Source: Caballeronia glebae (GTDB taxonomy: Bacteria; Pseudomonadota; Gammaproteobacteria; Burkholderiales; Burkholderiaceae). Taken from it: 64,000 nucleotides of DNA. Below, piece after piece: positions 8,780-17,109 of this stretch. How positions within the stretch are numbered: the stretch's first letter is position 1; every line of letters starts with the position of its first letter. The position numbers were made by a program, and so were the translations under genes. The DNA lies in assembly GCF_001545035.1 (NCBI RefSeq), contig NZ_FCOJ02000026.1, positions 1 to 64,000 on the forward strand, given 5' to 3'. The notes beneath the pieces were generated by a model, which did not search any database, was not told the origin of the DNA, and saw only the letters and a program-made list of their open reading frames with translations.

Positions 8780-11008
8780 ATGGCGATGAACTTTGATACG
8801 CGGTACGTGGACGTATCGACGGGCGACGAGTTGCGCCTGTCCGATTATCTGGCCGCGGTGATGCGCAACTGGAAGCTCGTGGCGCTCGTCATGCTCGCCG
8901 TGATCGCACTCGGAACCGCCTACGCCTTTCTCGCGCCGCCGACCTACAAGGCCGACGCGATGATCCAGGTGGACGAGGCCAGCAACAACAACGCGAACGC
9001 CGGCGCCAAGGCGCTGCAGGCCGCCGTTCCACAACTGACCGAAACGAAATCCGCCACTGCCGCGCAGATCGAACTGTTGCGCTCGCGCCTCGTCATCGAC
9101 GACACGGTGCGGCGCCTGCATCTCGACATCGGCGCGTCGCCGCGTGCGCTTCCGGTCGTGGGCAAGCTCGTCGGCAATGTGTTCGCGATGTTGAACCGGC
9201 CGATTCCCCCGGGCTATCTGTCGCGCTTCGCGTGGGGCGGCGAAGCGATCGACGTGCCGCTCTTCGAGACGCCCAAGGAGTTGTACGACAGGAAGTTCAC
9301 GCTCGTCGCGGGCGCGCGCGGCGCTTACGAGCTGCGCGATCCGGATGGCTTGAGCGTTCTGACTGGCCACGTCGGCCAGGAAGCGTCGGGCGCGACGCCG
9401 CAAGGTCCGGTGACGCTCAAGGTCGACAAGCTCGATGGCAAGCCGGGCGTGCAGTTCGAACTGCAACGCTTCTCGACGATCACGACCATCGACCGTCTTC
9501 AGCAGCGCCTGACCGTGGCTGAGACCGCATTGCAATCCGGCATTATCGGCGTGTCTCTGGAAGGTAGTAATCCGAAACAAATTGCCGATATCGTCAACAA
9601 CATTGCGAACCGCTATGTGCAGCAGGACACGCAGAAGCGTTCGGCGGAAGCCGAACATACGCTCGCGTTTCTGGAGCAACAATTGCCGCTCGTGAAGAAG
9701 GAGCTCGACGAAGCCGAGCAGCGCTACAGCGCGTTTCGCAACAAACAAGGCTCGGTGAATCTCTCCGAGGAAAGCCGCTTGCTCTTGCAGCAGATCGTCG
9801 ACAACAAGACGAAGCTTTCGGACCTGCAACAACAGCGCGCCGAGCTATCGCTGCGCTTCACGGCGAATCACCCTTCGGTGCAGGCGCTCGATGCGCAGAT
9901 CGCCGCGCTTAACGCCGCGCAGACGCGCCTTGGCAAGAACGTCTCGACGCTGCCCGATACCGAGCAGACCGCGCTGCGCTACACGCGCGACGTGCGCGCG
10001 AACAGCGAGCTTTACACGAACCTGCTGAACAGCGCGCAGCAACTGCGCATCGCGAAGGCGGGGCAGGTGGGCAACGTGCGCATCGTGGATCTCGCGCAAG
10101 CCGCCGACGATCCCGTGCGTCCGAAGCGCGCGCTCGTGATCCTGATCTCGGCGGCCATCGGCCTCGTGCTGGGCATCGTTGCCGCGTTCATCCGCAAGTC
10201 GCTGTGGGGCGGCGTCGAGCGTCCGGAAGACATCGAACGGCAACTGGGCACGCGCGTTTTCGCAATCGTGCCGCGCAGCACGCAGCAGCTTCGTTTGCAA
10301 CGCCAGGTCGGCATGCGCCGCGAAGGGCTGCACGTGCTTGCCGCGCAGGCGCCGGAAGATGCGGCCGTCGAGGGCATCCGCGGCCTGCGCACGTCGCTGC
10401 AACTCCAGCTCGGCGAGGCCCGCAACAATGTCGTGATGCTGACCGGCTCGCGTCCCGAGGCGGGCAAGTCGTTTCTCTCGGCGAATCTCGCGACGCTCGT
10501 TGCATCGACGAGAAAGCGCGTGTTGCTGATCGACGCCGACATGCGCCGCGGCGATATACACTCGCACTTTGGCGTGCGCCATTCGCCGGGCCTCTCCGAA
10601 GTGCTGATGGGCGCCGACGCGGTGGACGTGATCATTCGCGACGTGCTGCCCGGCGTGGATCTGATCCCGAAGGGCTCGCTGCCGTCTCATCCGGCGGAGT
10701 TGCTCGCGAGCGACCGGCTCGGTGAAATTCTCGGGGAACTGAAGCAGCTTTACGATCTTGTCGTGATCGATACGCCGCCGGTTCTCGCCGTCACCGACGC
10801 GACGGTGATCGGGCGGCACGCGGGCACGAGTTTGCTCGTCGTGCGGCACGGGAAGAATCAGGTGCAGGAAATCGGCGAAACGATGAAGCGGCTTTATCAC
10901 GGCGGCGTGCATATGAAGGGCGTGCTGCTTACGGATGTGCCGCAGTCGAAGGTGCTGATGGGCAGCACGTATGCGGGGTATTACGGGTACGAGAGTATTG
11001 CGGAGTAG
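8780..11008 (+). CDS. wzc: Polysaccharide co-polymerase / BY-type tyrosine autokinase (Wzc/BceF)
   Basis: A 742-residue inner-membrane protein. An N-terminal Wzz domain has a first membrane helix near residues 33-53, a periplasmic coiled-coil and GNVR region runs to about 445, and a second membrane helix is near 455. A cytoplasmic kinase follows, with Walker A GSRPEAGKS (about 556-564), Walker A' VLLIDADMRRG and Walker B LVVIDTPPV. The C-terminus has a tyrosine cluster (Tyr 731, 734, 735, 737) that would be autophosphorylated in trans. It controls polymer length and export with Wza. It is the last gene of the run; a strong terminator lies 24 bp after the stop. No low-molecular-weight tyrosine phosphatase gene (BceD/Wzb) is present in the window. 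Confidence 0.95.
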   Translation: MAMNFDTRYVDVSTGDELRLSDYLAAVMRNWKLVALVMLAVIALGTAYAFLAPPTYKADAMIQVDEASNNNANAGAKALQAAVPQLTETKSATAAQIELLRSRLVIDDTVRRLHLDIGASPRALPVVGKLVGNVFAMLNRPIPPGYLSRFAWGGEAIDVPLFETPKELYDRKFTLVAGARGAYELRDPDGLSVLTGHVGQEASGATPQGPVTLKVDKLDGKPGVQFELQRFSTITTIDRLQQRLTVAETALQSGIIGVSLEGSNPKQIADIVNNIANRYVQQDTQKRSAEAEHTLAFLEQQLPLVKKELDEAEQRYSAFRNKQGSVNLSEESRLLLQQIVDNKTKLSDLQQQRAELSLRFTANHPSVQALDAQIAALNAAQTRLGKNVSTLPDTEQTALRYTRDVRANSELYTNLLNSAQQLRIAKAGQVGNVRIVDLAQAADDPVRPKRALVILISAAIGLVLGIVAAFIRKSLWGGVERPEDIERQLGTRVFAIVPRSTQQLRLQRQVGMRREGLHVLAAQAPEDAAVEGIRGLRTSLQLQLGEARNNVVMLTGSRPEAGKSFLSANLATLVASTRKRVLLIDADMRRGDIHSHFGVRHSPGLSEVLMGADAVDVIIRDVLPGVDLIPKGSLPSHPAELLASDRLGEILGELKQLYDLVVIDTPPVLAVTDATVIGRHAGTSLLVVRHGKNQVQEIGETMKRLYHGGVHMKGVLLTDVPQSKVLMGSTYAGYYGYESIAE

Positions 11009-11031
11009 GCCTCTCGGAATCTGCGTCGAGG

Positions 11032-11067
11032 AGCGCCGGCATCGTGAGCGATGCCGGCGCTTTTTTG
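11032..11067 (+). terminator. Rho-independent terminator after wzc
   Basis: AGCGCCGGCATCG (11032-11044), a TGAG loop and CGATGCCGGCGCT (11049-11061) form a perfect 13-bp stem, followed by TTTTTTG and further Ts. It ends the manC-wcaJ-wza-wzc transcript. Confidence 0.93.
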
Positions 11068-11435
11068 TTTTTGTGCTTCGGGGGGCAACGATCGGTGCGA
11101 TCGCGAGGTCGGCGTTGACGAAAGCGGAGATCTGAGTTTCCGCGCATCCCAATCGGCCTGCTGATGCGGCGATGGCTTCGTGCGCAGCAGCGGCTGTTGA
11201 TTGGAAAAAGATTGTCGCAATGCGAGCACTTGTTACGAATTTTTGTGCGCGCGTTATATATTTGCCAGCCATGTATCGGCTAAAGATTCGTGGTGCTTCT
11301 CATGGAGATCGCCTCGCTTATTAATTTGGTATGCGAATTACTGGATGCGTCTCTAACGCGCGTAAATTATGAAAGGAAAACTCCAGCTTCGTTCTTTGAA
11401 TGTAACGCGCGGATGGAATATCCTGCCTCTTCACA
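11068..11435. other. Intergenic region before the GT25-TPR gene
   Basis: About 370 bp with no credible gene. From about 11210 to 11435 it is AT-rich compared with its surroundings and probably holds the promoter of the next gene. No confident -35/-10 pair could be picked. Confidence 0.5.
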
Positions 11436-13697
11436 ATGAATATCTATTTCATAAACCTTGACGCTTCAACCGAGCGCCGAGCTTCGATCGAGACGAATCT
11501 TGGAGAGTTAGCCGGTCCGGAACATCGAATTCATCGCGTTCCGGCATACGACAGCGCGTTTGTCGAGAAGCGCGGCATTCTAGGTTCGTTGAGACCGAAC
11601 GAAAAGGCTTGCTACCTTAGCCATATGAAAGCGATCGAGTTATCACTCGACGACCCGGGCCCTTCGCTAATCCTCGAAGACGATGCAATCTTCGGCACGA
11701 ACAGTGCCTCCTTATTGACGCGATTGTCGGCCGAACTCGAAGAAAAAGACATTGTGTTCACGGACTTATGCATTCCCACCGCCTCATGGATGATGCGGCT
11801 GTTCCAATTACGCAGGTCATTGAAAGATCAAGTGTCGGTATATGACACCCGTCAGATCGATTTCGCCGGCGCGACTGCATACACGCTCAACGCTCGATCA
11901 AAGTTAAAGCTTCTTGAAATACTGAAATCGATCGAATCTCTCGACACAGCGTATGACCTCGTTCTGAAGAATCTCGTTCTGCACGGCACGCTTACGTCGG
12001 GATTCGTGTTCCCGTTCATCACATCCATATCGCCACTGTCTTCTTGCTCTCAAATTCAACCCGCCTCGGAAAAGTTGAGTCCTCTAGTCTGGGACGCGTT
12101 CAGACGCCTGGCCTTTCTTCGTGCCGAATCGAGACGACGTCCGGCGGCGAACCCAACACCGTCTTTCCCGGATCACTTTCGCTTGAAGCTCACATTCAAA
12201 CAGACCGCCTCGTCCGTCGAGCAGAAGGTCGCACGCGCCAACGCCCTTTACGCCGCATCGAAGTACGCTGAGGCGCTTGAGGAGATCGCCACGCTGCCTG
12301 CGTCGCAGCGAAGCGAAATCGCACTTCTCGGTCTCGCGGGAACATGCCATTTCAATCTCGGCGAACTGGACCTCGCCGAACGCCGCTGGTCGCAGATTCT
12401 CACGAAGAACCGCGACTGCGTCGCTACGCTGGGTAATCTTGGCGTGCTGTACAGGGACAAGGGGCAGCCACAGCAGTCCATTCGGCGCTTCGAACGGGTC
12501 GTTCAACTCGCGCCGGACGCCTTGCCGGCCTATCTGGACCTCACACGTCTCTTTCGGGCACAAAGGCAGATGCCCGAAGCGGAAAGCTATGCCCGTCGTG
12601 CGATTGCGCTGCATCCGTCCAGCGACGTCGCGTTTGCCGCGCTCGCTTCGATCCTGCTGGATCTCCAAAGATTTCCCGAGGCCGAAGCCGCCTACCGAAC
12701 GGCGCTCGAACTGAATCCCGGTCACGTGCATCATGCCGCGTCGCTCGGGTTGCTCCTTCTGTCCGTGGATCGATGGGAAGAGGGCCTGCCACTGTGGGAA
12801 ACCCGGCACGAAGCATTTTTATCGGGTCCGCATGCTCCAAAACCGCAGGTGACTTTCCCTCAGTGGCACGGGGAGCCGCTCATCGGGAAAAGCGTGCTGA
12901 TCTGGCCCGAGCAGGGATTCGGCGACCAGATCCAGCTCGCGCGTTACGTCCGGCGGCTGCGCGAGCGCGGCGCATCGCGGATTACGCTCGTAGGCGAGGC
13001 GGCGCTCGTGCCACTGTTCGCGTCGATCGAGGAAGCCGATGTCGCGATGACGCGGGACATGTATTACGCGTCGGGATCGCCGGATCACGACTTCTGGACG
13101 TGTGCTTTCAGCATTCCGCTGAATCTCGGCGAGCGTCCCGGCACGATTCCAGCGCAGATTCCCTATCTGCGAAGCACGGACGAACTTCGCGAGAAATGGC
13201 GACCGCTCCTTGGCGGGACGTCGAAGAAGGTGGGGCTGGCCTGGCGGGGAAGCCGCACTAACACGCAAGATGCGACGCGGTCCCTGCCGAGCCTGCGCAT
13301 GCTCGACCCGCTGTGGAGCGTGAACGGTGTGACGTTCGTCAGTCTTCAGAAGGAATGCACGGAGTCGGACATCGCGCGGGAGATCGGCGACAAGCCCATC
13401 CTGAGTCTCGGCGACAAGGTTTCGAGCTTCGCGGACACCGCAGCGATCGTTTCCCAACTCGATCTGGTGATCGCGGTGGACACGGCGGTCGCGCATTTGT
13501 CCGCCGCATTGGGGACGAAGACGTGGGTTCTGCTGCCCAATGTCGGCGTCGACTGGCGCTGGAGGCATGGCGTAAGCGATTGCCTCTGGTATCCCGGCGT
13601 GCTTCGGCTGTTCCGGCAGCCCGTGCACGCAATGCAATGGACGGACACGGTCGCGGACGTCGCCGAAGCGTTGGCGGAATTCGTCGCCTCGCACTGA
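11436..13697 (+). CDS. Three-part protein: GT25 glycosyltransferase, TPR repeats, GT-B-like C-terminal domain
   Basis: A 753-residue protein with three modules. Residues 1 to about 200 look like family 25 glycosyltransferases (MNIYFINLDASTERR, NEKACYLSHMKAIE, LILEDDAIFG with an acidic EDD motif). Residues about 265-470 are TPR units (NLGVLYRDKGQPQQSIRRFE, ASLGLLLLSVDRWEEG). The C-terminal part (IWPEQGFGDQIQLARYVRRL, VGLAWRGSRTN, VIAVDTAVAHLSAALG) resembles the GT9/O-GlcNAc-transferase-like domain of TPR glycosyltransferases. The TPR and C-terminal parts are paralogous in layout to the protein at 59760-61619. DNA of the first third is lower in GC than the rest. It probably modifies a surface glycan or protein; acceptor and donor are unknown. 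Confidence 0.82.
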   Translation: MNIYFINLDASTERRASIETNLGELAGPEHRIHRVPAYDSAFVEKRGILGSLRPNEKACYLSHMKAIELSLDDPGPSLILEDDAIFGTNSASLLTRLSAELEEKDIVFTDLCIPTASWMMRLFQLRRSLKDQVSVYDTRQIDFAGATAYTLNARSKLKLLEILKSIESLDTAYDLVLKNLVLHGTLTSGFVFPFITSISPLSSCSQIQPASEKLSPLVWDAFRRLAFLRAESRRRPAANPTPSFPDHFRLKLTFKQTASSVEQKVARANALYAASKYAEALEEIATLPASQRSEIALLGLAGTCHFNLGELDLAERRWSQILTKNRDCVATLGNLGVLYRDKGQPQQSIRRFERVVQLAPDALPAYLDLTRLFRAQRQMPEAESYARRAIALHPSSDVAFAALASILLDLQRFPEAEAAYRTALELNPGHVHHAASLGLLLLSVDRWEEGLPLWETRHEAFLSGPHAPKPQVTFPQWHGEPLIGKSVLIWPEQGFGDQIQLARYVRRLRERGASRITLVGEAALVPLFASIEEADVAMTRDMYYASGSPDHDFWTCAFSIPLNLGERPGTIPAQIPYLRSTDELREKWRPLLGGTSKKVGLAWRGSRTNTQDATRSLPSLRMLDPLWSVNGVTFVSLQKECTESDIAREIGDKPILSLGDKVSSFADTAAIVSQLDLVIAVDTAVAHLSAALGTKTWVLLPNVGVDWRWRHGVSDCLWYPGVLRLFRQPVHAMQWTDTVADVAEALAEFVASH

Positions 13698-13789
13698 CCG
13701 GCGATCTCGCGGCGCGGCGGATATCCCACGCGCGTCGCCAACATTCCGCGCGACGGGCGGTGTCTTTTTCGCGCGGGGGCGCGCATCGT

Positions 13790-13795
13790 TATAAT
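13790..13795 (+). promoter_or_regulatory. Candidate -10 element upstream of the lipoprotein gene
   Basis: TATAAT at 13790-13795 lies 33 bp before the GTG start at 13828. No good -35 hexamer is visible at 16-18 bp spacing, so the call rests on the -10 match alone. Confidence 0.4.
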
Positions 13796-13827
13796 CGCCG
13801 TCCGACCTGATTCTTTGGTTTCTGCCC

Positions 13828-14289
13828 GTGAAAAAGCTCATCGCTCTCGCCGTCGCTTCGATCTTCCTCACTGCCTGCTCGTCCGTCGACAAGGAGCAGC
13901 AGAAGGAGCGCACGTTCCTGCTCTCGCAGCAGACGCTCGATACGGCGCAACGCAATGCGACCGTTGCGTGCCGCGACGCCGCGCAGTGCGATGCGGCCTG
14001 GAGGCTCACGAAGACTTACGTCGCGCAGAATTCGAAGGAACGCCTGACGCGCGCCGACGAAGCCGCGATCGAAACCGAAGTGCCTTCGGATACGGGCAAG
14101 CCCGTGTACTCGGCGACGCGCGTCGCGAGCGGCAACGGCGGCGCGACGATCTCGCTCTTCGCGCAATGCAAGGGCATGTTCGAGGACGAGCGCGCGCGAG
14201 GCTCCGACTTCGACGACTGCGCAACGAAGATCATCTCCGTTCAGAACGGCTTCGCGCCGTATCTGCGGGCGCATCTGCCCGCGCAGTAA
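13828..14289 (+). CDS. Small lipoprotein of unknown function
   Basis: A 153-residue protein starting with GTG. MKKLIALAVASIFLTAC is a typical lipoprotein signal with the lipidated Cys at position 17, followed by Ser-Ser, so outer-membrane sorting is likely. The mature part is mostly polar and contains five further cysteines (for example VACRDAAQC and FDDCATK), which could form disulfides in the periplasm. I do not recognise the family. It has its own likely promoter and is convergent with the Wzy-like gene, 11 bp from that gene's stop. A role in envelope or polysaccharide assembly is possible only by position. Confidence 0.8.
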   Translation: MKKLIALAVASIFLTACSSVDKEQQKERTFLLSQQTLDTAQRNATVACRDAAQCDAAWRLTKTYVAQNSKERLTRADEAAIETEVPSDTGKPVYSATRVASGNGGATISLFAQCKGMFEDERARGSDFDDCATKIISVQNGFAPYLRAHLPAQ

Positions 14290-14300
14290 GCCGAAAGACG

Positions 14301-15722
14301 TTATTGCGCGGGCAGCGTGCCGGACGCGCGCGGCGGATTCGCCGGAAGCATTTCCGTGAGCGGCTCGTCGTGCGGACGCATGTCTGGCGGCGCGCCGTAG
14401 AACGGCGTTCTCGGCTGCGGCGTGCGCCCGGCCGCTTCCTCGGCGCGCGCGTGTATCCCGTGCGCGATGCGCGCATACGACGCGACGGCCAGCCCCAGCG
14501 CGACACCGAACACCAAGCCCGGAAAGCGCTCGCCGAGCGGATTGCCACCGATCGACGTCGCGGGTAGCGCCGCGAGCACGAAGAGCGCGCGTCCGAGCAC
14601 GGGCAGCCAGGGCGCATCGGGCGTGCTGTGCCGCCACGCGCGATACGCCCGCGAGCCGCGCCAGAGCGCCCACAATATGGCGATCGGCAAGGCGAGTCCG
14701 AACAGCAAGCCACCCGCGAAGAACTGATAGACCCAGAAATCGCGTCCGGCCGCCCATTTCCTGAACGCGTAAAAGTCCCTCTCGCCGATGTCGCCCGCAA
14801 GCTCCGGCAGATACGAAGGCGCGTAGCGATAGTCGTGTCCATAGCCCATGCCGACGATCGCCGACAGCGCCGACGACGTGGTCTGATCGAGCTGATCCTT
14901 CATTTCCGCGAGACGTGCGATGACGACCGGATCGCGCGCGGGCGGCGCGTTCTGCGCGAGCGACATGCGTTGCATCCACGGCTGCGCGATGGTAGGAAAG
15001 AACGTGGCCGTCGCGGTGGCCATCGCGCCGAGCAGCGCCAGGATCACGGCCGCGCGCAGACCCGCAGCGAAGAAATCGCGGAACGAAGGCGCGGCGAGCC
15101 ACGTCGCGTAAGCGATGAGCAACACGGTGCCGACGAGCAGGCTCGGCGTGCCGAAGAGAATCTCGATGACGATCGTCGCGAGAAAGAGCAGCACGGCGAA
15201 CTTCCCGACGCGCTGCGCGAAGATGAATTCGTGCAGCAGCAGCCCTTGCAAGCACAGGAACGTGACCGGCGCGACGTGAACGCTCATGTTGCCGATTCCG
15301 CCGGTCATCGCCATATCGAAGCCGACGCCGAACACGAGCGATGCGATCATCGACCAGATCATCGCGCGCTCGATCTGTTCGAGACGTAGCGAATCCCACG
15401 GACGGCAGCCGACGAAATAGCCGAGCAGCATCAGCAGGAACGGCAGGATCACGCGCGCGTAGTTGCCGGCGTCGTTGCCTTGCAGCCATTGCGTGGCGAC
15501 GCTGCCGAAAATCGTGAGCAGAAAGAGCGAGGTGACGAGCCCGCGCATGCGCGAACGGCGGGCGAAGCGCGGCGCGATGAGCAGCACCGCGCAGGCGGCG
15601 CCCATCGATGTCACGGTGAGCAGAACATCGATGGCTTTGCTGGCCGTCTCCACGCCCCTGAAGTCGAACGCGAGCGCAAGCAGGCAAAGCCAGATCCAGA
15701 CGACGGCGAACTTGTTGCGCAT
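14301..15722 (-). CDS. Wzy/O-antigen-ligase-like polytopic membrane protein
   Basis: A 473-residue protein with about ten to twelve hydrophobic segments (FAVVWIWLCLLALAF, LLMLLGYFVGC, FAVLLFLATIVIEILFG, AVILALLGAMATATATFF) and a large polar loop near residues 265-335 (PTIAQPWMQRMSLAQ ... RYAPSYLPELAGDIGERD). That architecture, with a long periplasmic loop late in the chain, is typical of O-antigen polymerases and ligases. In this locus it is the only candidate for the polymerase joining repeat units. The cytoplasmic C-terminal tail is Pro-rich. Sequence motifs in this family are weak, so polymerase versus ligase cannot be settled here. It is transcribed alone on the minus strand. Confidence 0.72.
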   Translation of the reverse strand: MRNKFAVVWIWLCLLALAFDFRGVETASKAIDVLLTVTSMGAACAVLLIAPRFARRSRMRGLVTSLFLLTIFGSVATQWLQGNDAGNYARVILPFLLMLLGYFVGCRPWDSLRLEQIERAMIWSMIASLVFGVGFDMAMTGGIGNMSVHVAPVTFLCLQGLLLHEFIFAQRVGKFAVLLFLATIVIEILFGTPSLLVGTVLLIAYATWLAAPSFRDFFAAGLRAAVILALLGAMATATATFFPTIAQPWMQRMSLAQNAPPARDPVVIARLAEMKDQLDQTTSSALSAIVGMGYGHDYRYAPSYLPELAGDIGERDFYAFRKWAAGRDFWVYQFFAGGLLFGLALPIAILWALWRGSRAYRAWRHSTPDAPWLPVLGRALFVLAALPATSIGGNPLGERFPGLVFGVALGLAVASYARIAHGIHARAEEAAGRTPQPRTPFYGAPPDMRPHDEPLTEMLPANPPRASGTLPAQ

Positions 15723-16356
15723 GACGGCCCCGGGAACCCCTTGTTTTTCGCGTCGAATATATCAGCGGGTTTTGTGGCGCGCGGTTGCGGCGGCGTCTCG
15801 CGACTAGTCTTCGGCGCGAAACGACGGATGCGCATGTGCGCCGCGCCACGCTTCGGCCGGCGCGCCGCAACGCCGCGGATCGATGGCCGCAAAGCACGGC
15901 ATTCTGGCGGATCGCCGCCGGTCGTTGGACCGAAGATTCAATGGCCGGAAGCGGTCCGTTCCGGCCTGAGACCACTCAATATGTGCGATGTGCGTGCTAC
16001 ACGCCGGAACGAGGTACCCCGCGAAGTCGGGGAAAGCAGGCCGACGAGGACGCGCGGTTTCTGCCGCGCGAGCCACTCGATAACAATCGACCCTCGCAGA
16101 AGGGAAATGGCATGGGCCAGTTCGGCGCGACACGCATGCAAGGCCCCGATCGATCGATACGACTCGATTCATCCGGGGCCCCGCGAGCATCGCCGAGATG
16201 AGTGGCCCGCTCCCAATTCCCGCGCCGTGCTGCGTCCGCCGCACGCCCGCCGACACCCGATCGGGCTGGTTTATATATCATGCCGTTCGTGGTGATCGGC
16301 TCACATCGCGGTCTCCCGCGTGATCACCTGCTTTGTCCATCATTCAGGAGACTTCC
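15723..16356. other. Intergenic region between Wzy-like gene and dienelactone hydrolase
   Basis: About 630 bp. Several open frames cross it, but their translations are Arg-rich and lack protein features, and no ribosome sites support them. A GGCCCCG/CGGGGCC inverted repeat lies at about 16142-16180. The short A/T stretch TTTATATATCAT near 16270 may belong to the promoter of the hydrolase. Otherwise nothing was recognised. Confidence 0.5.
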
Positions 16357-17052
16357 ATGTCCGACACGCTCAGCATTTCCATTCCCGATGGCAATTTCGA
16401 CGCCTACGTCGCGTGGCCCACGCAAACGCCCGCGCCGGCCGTGGTCGTGCTCCAGGAGATTTTTGGCATCAACGCCGACATGCGCGAAACCTGTGACGAA
16501 TACGCGCGCCAGGGCTACGTCGCGCTGTGCCCCGATCTTTTCTGGCGGCTCGAACCGAACGTCGAACTCACCGACCGCACCGAAGCGGAATGGCAGCAGG
16601 CGATGAAGTACTACAACGCATTCGACGTGAACACGGGCGTGGAAGACATCGCGGCGACCATCGGCTTCGCGCGCGCGCTTTCGCAGGTGAAGGGCAAGAT
16701 CGGCTCGGTCGGATTCTGTCTCGGCGGATTGCTGTCGTTCCTGACGGCGGCGCGCACGGATGTCGATGCATCGGTTTCCTATTACGGCGGCGGCACCGAT
16801 CAATACCTCGCCGAAATGCCGAAGATCAAGGTGCCGCTCATGCTGCATCTCGCGGAAGAAGACGAATTCATTCCCGCCGACGCGCGCAATCGCGTGCTCG
16901 CCGCGGCGAAAGGGCAGTCGAATGTCGAGGCGTTCACGTATCCCGGCTGTCATCACGCGTTCGCGCGCAACCAGGGCGCTCACTACGACGCGGCGGCCGC
17001 GCAACTCGCCAACGGCCGCACCGCCGATTTCTTCGAAAAGCACCTGAAATAA
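16357..17052 (+). CDS. Dienelactone hydrolase family protein
   Basis: A 231-residue alpha/beta hydrolase. The nucleophile elbow GFCLGG places the catalytic Cys at 121, Asp is near 169 (LAEEDEF), and His 200 is in HHAFAR. Glu 34 in QEIFG matches the Glu that gates the Cys in dienelactone hydrolase. Known members cleave dienelactone in chlorocatechol breakdown, but many bacterial paralogues act on other esters or lactones. The ATG at 16357 follows CAGGAG with 6 nt spacing; the ATG at 16333 has none. It is single and unrelated in role to the polysaccharide genes around it. A hairpin follows the stop. Confidence 0.9.
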   Translation: MSDTLSISIPDGNFDAYVAWPTQTPAPAVVVLQEIFGINADMRETCDEYARQGYVALCPDLFWRLEPNVELTDRTEAEWQQAMKYYNAFDVNTGVEDIAATIGFARALSQVKGKIGSVGFCLGGLLSFLTAARTDVDASVSYYGGGTDQYLAEMPKIKVPLMLHLAEEDEFIPADARNRVLAAAKGQSNVEAFTYPGCHHAFARNQGAHYDAAAAQLANGRTADFFEKHLK

Positions 17053-17065
17053 GGCCCAAAACGAG

Positions 17066-17090
17066 AACGCCGCCCGGAGTGGGCGGCGTT
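17066..17090. terminator. Hairpin between convergent genes
   Basis: AACGCCGCCC-GGAGT-GGGCGGCGTT is a perfect 10-bp stem between the hydrolase stop (17052) and the end of the leftward WecA-like gene (17110). On the minus strand a loose T-rich tract (CTCGTTTT) follows; on the plus strand there is none. It may terminate both transcripts. Confidence 0.65.
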
Positions 17091-17109
17091 CATCGTCACG
17101 AAAGGGCGC

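Noticed and set aside
15804..16256. 150-codon minus-strand frame between the Wzy-like gene and the dienelactone hydrolase
   Set aside because: Arg/Pro-rich translation, no ribosome site, and overlapping open frames in other phases of equal quality.
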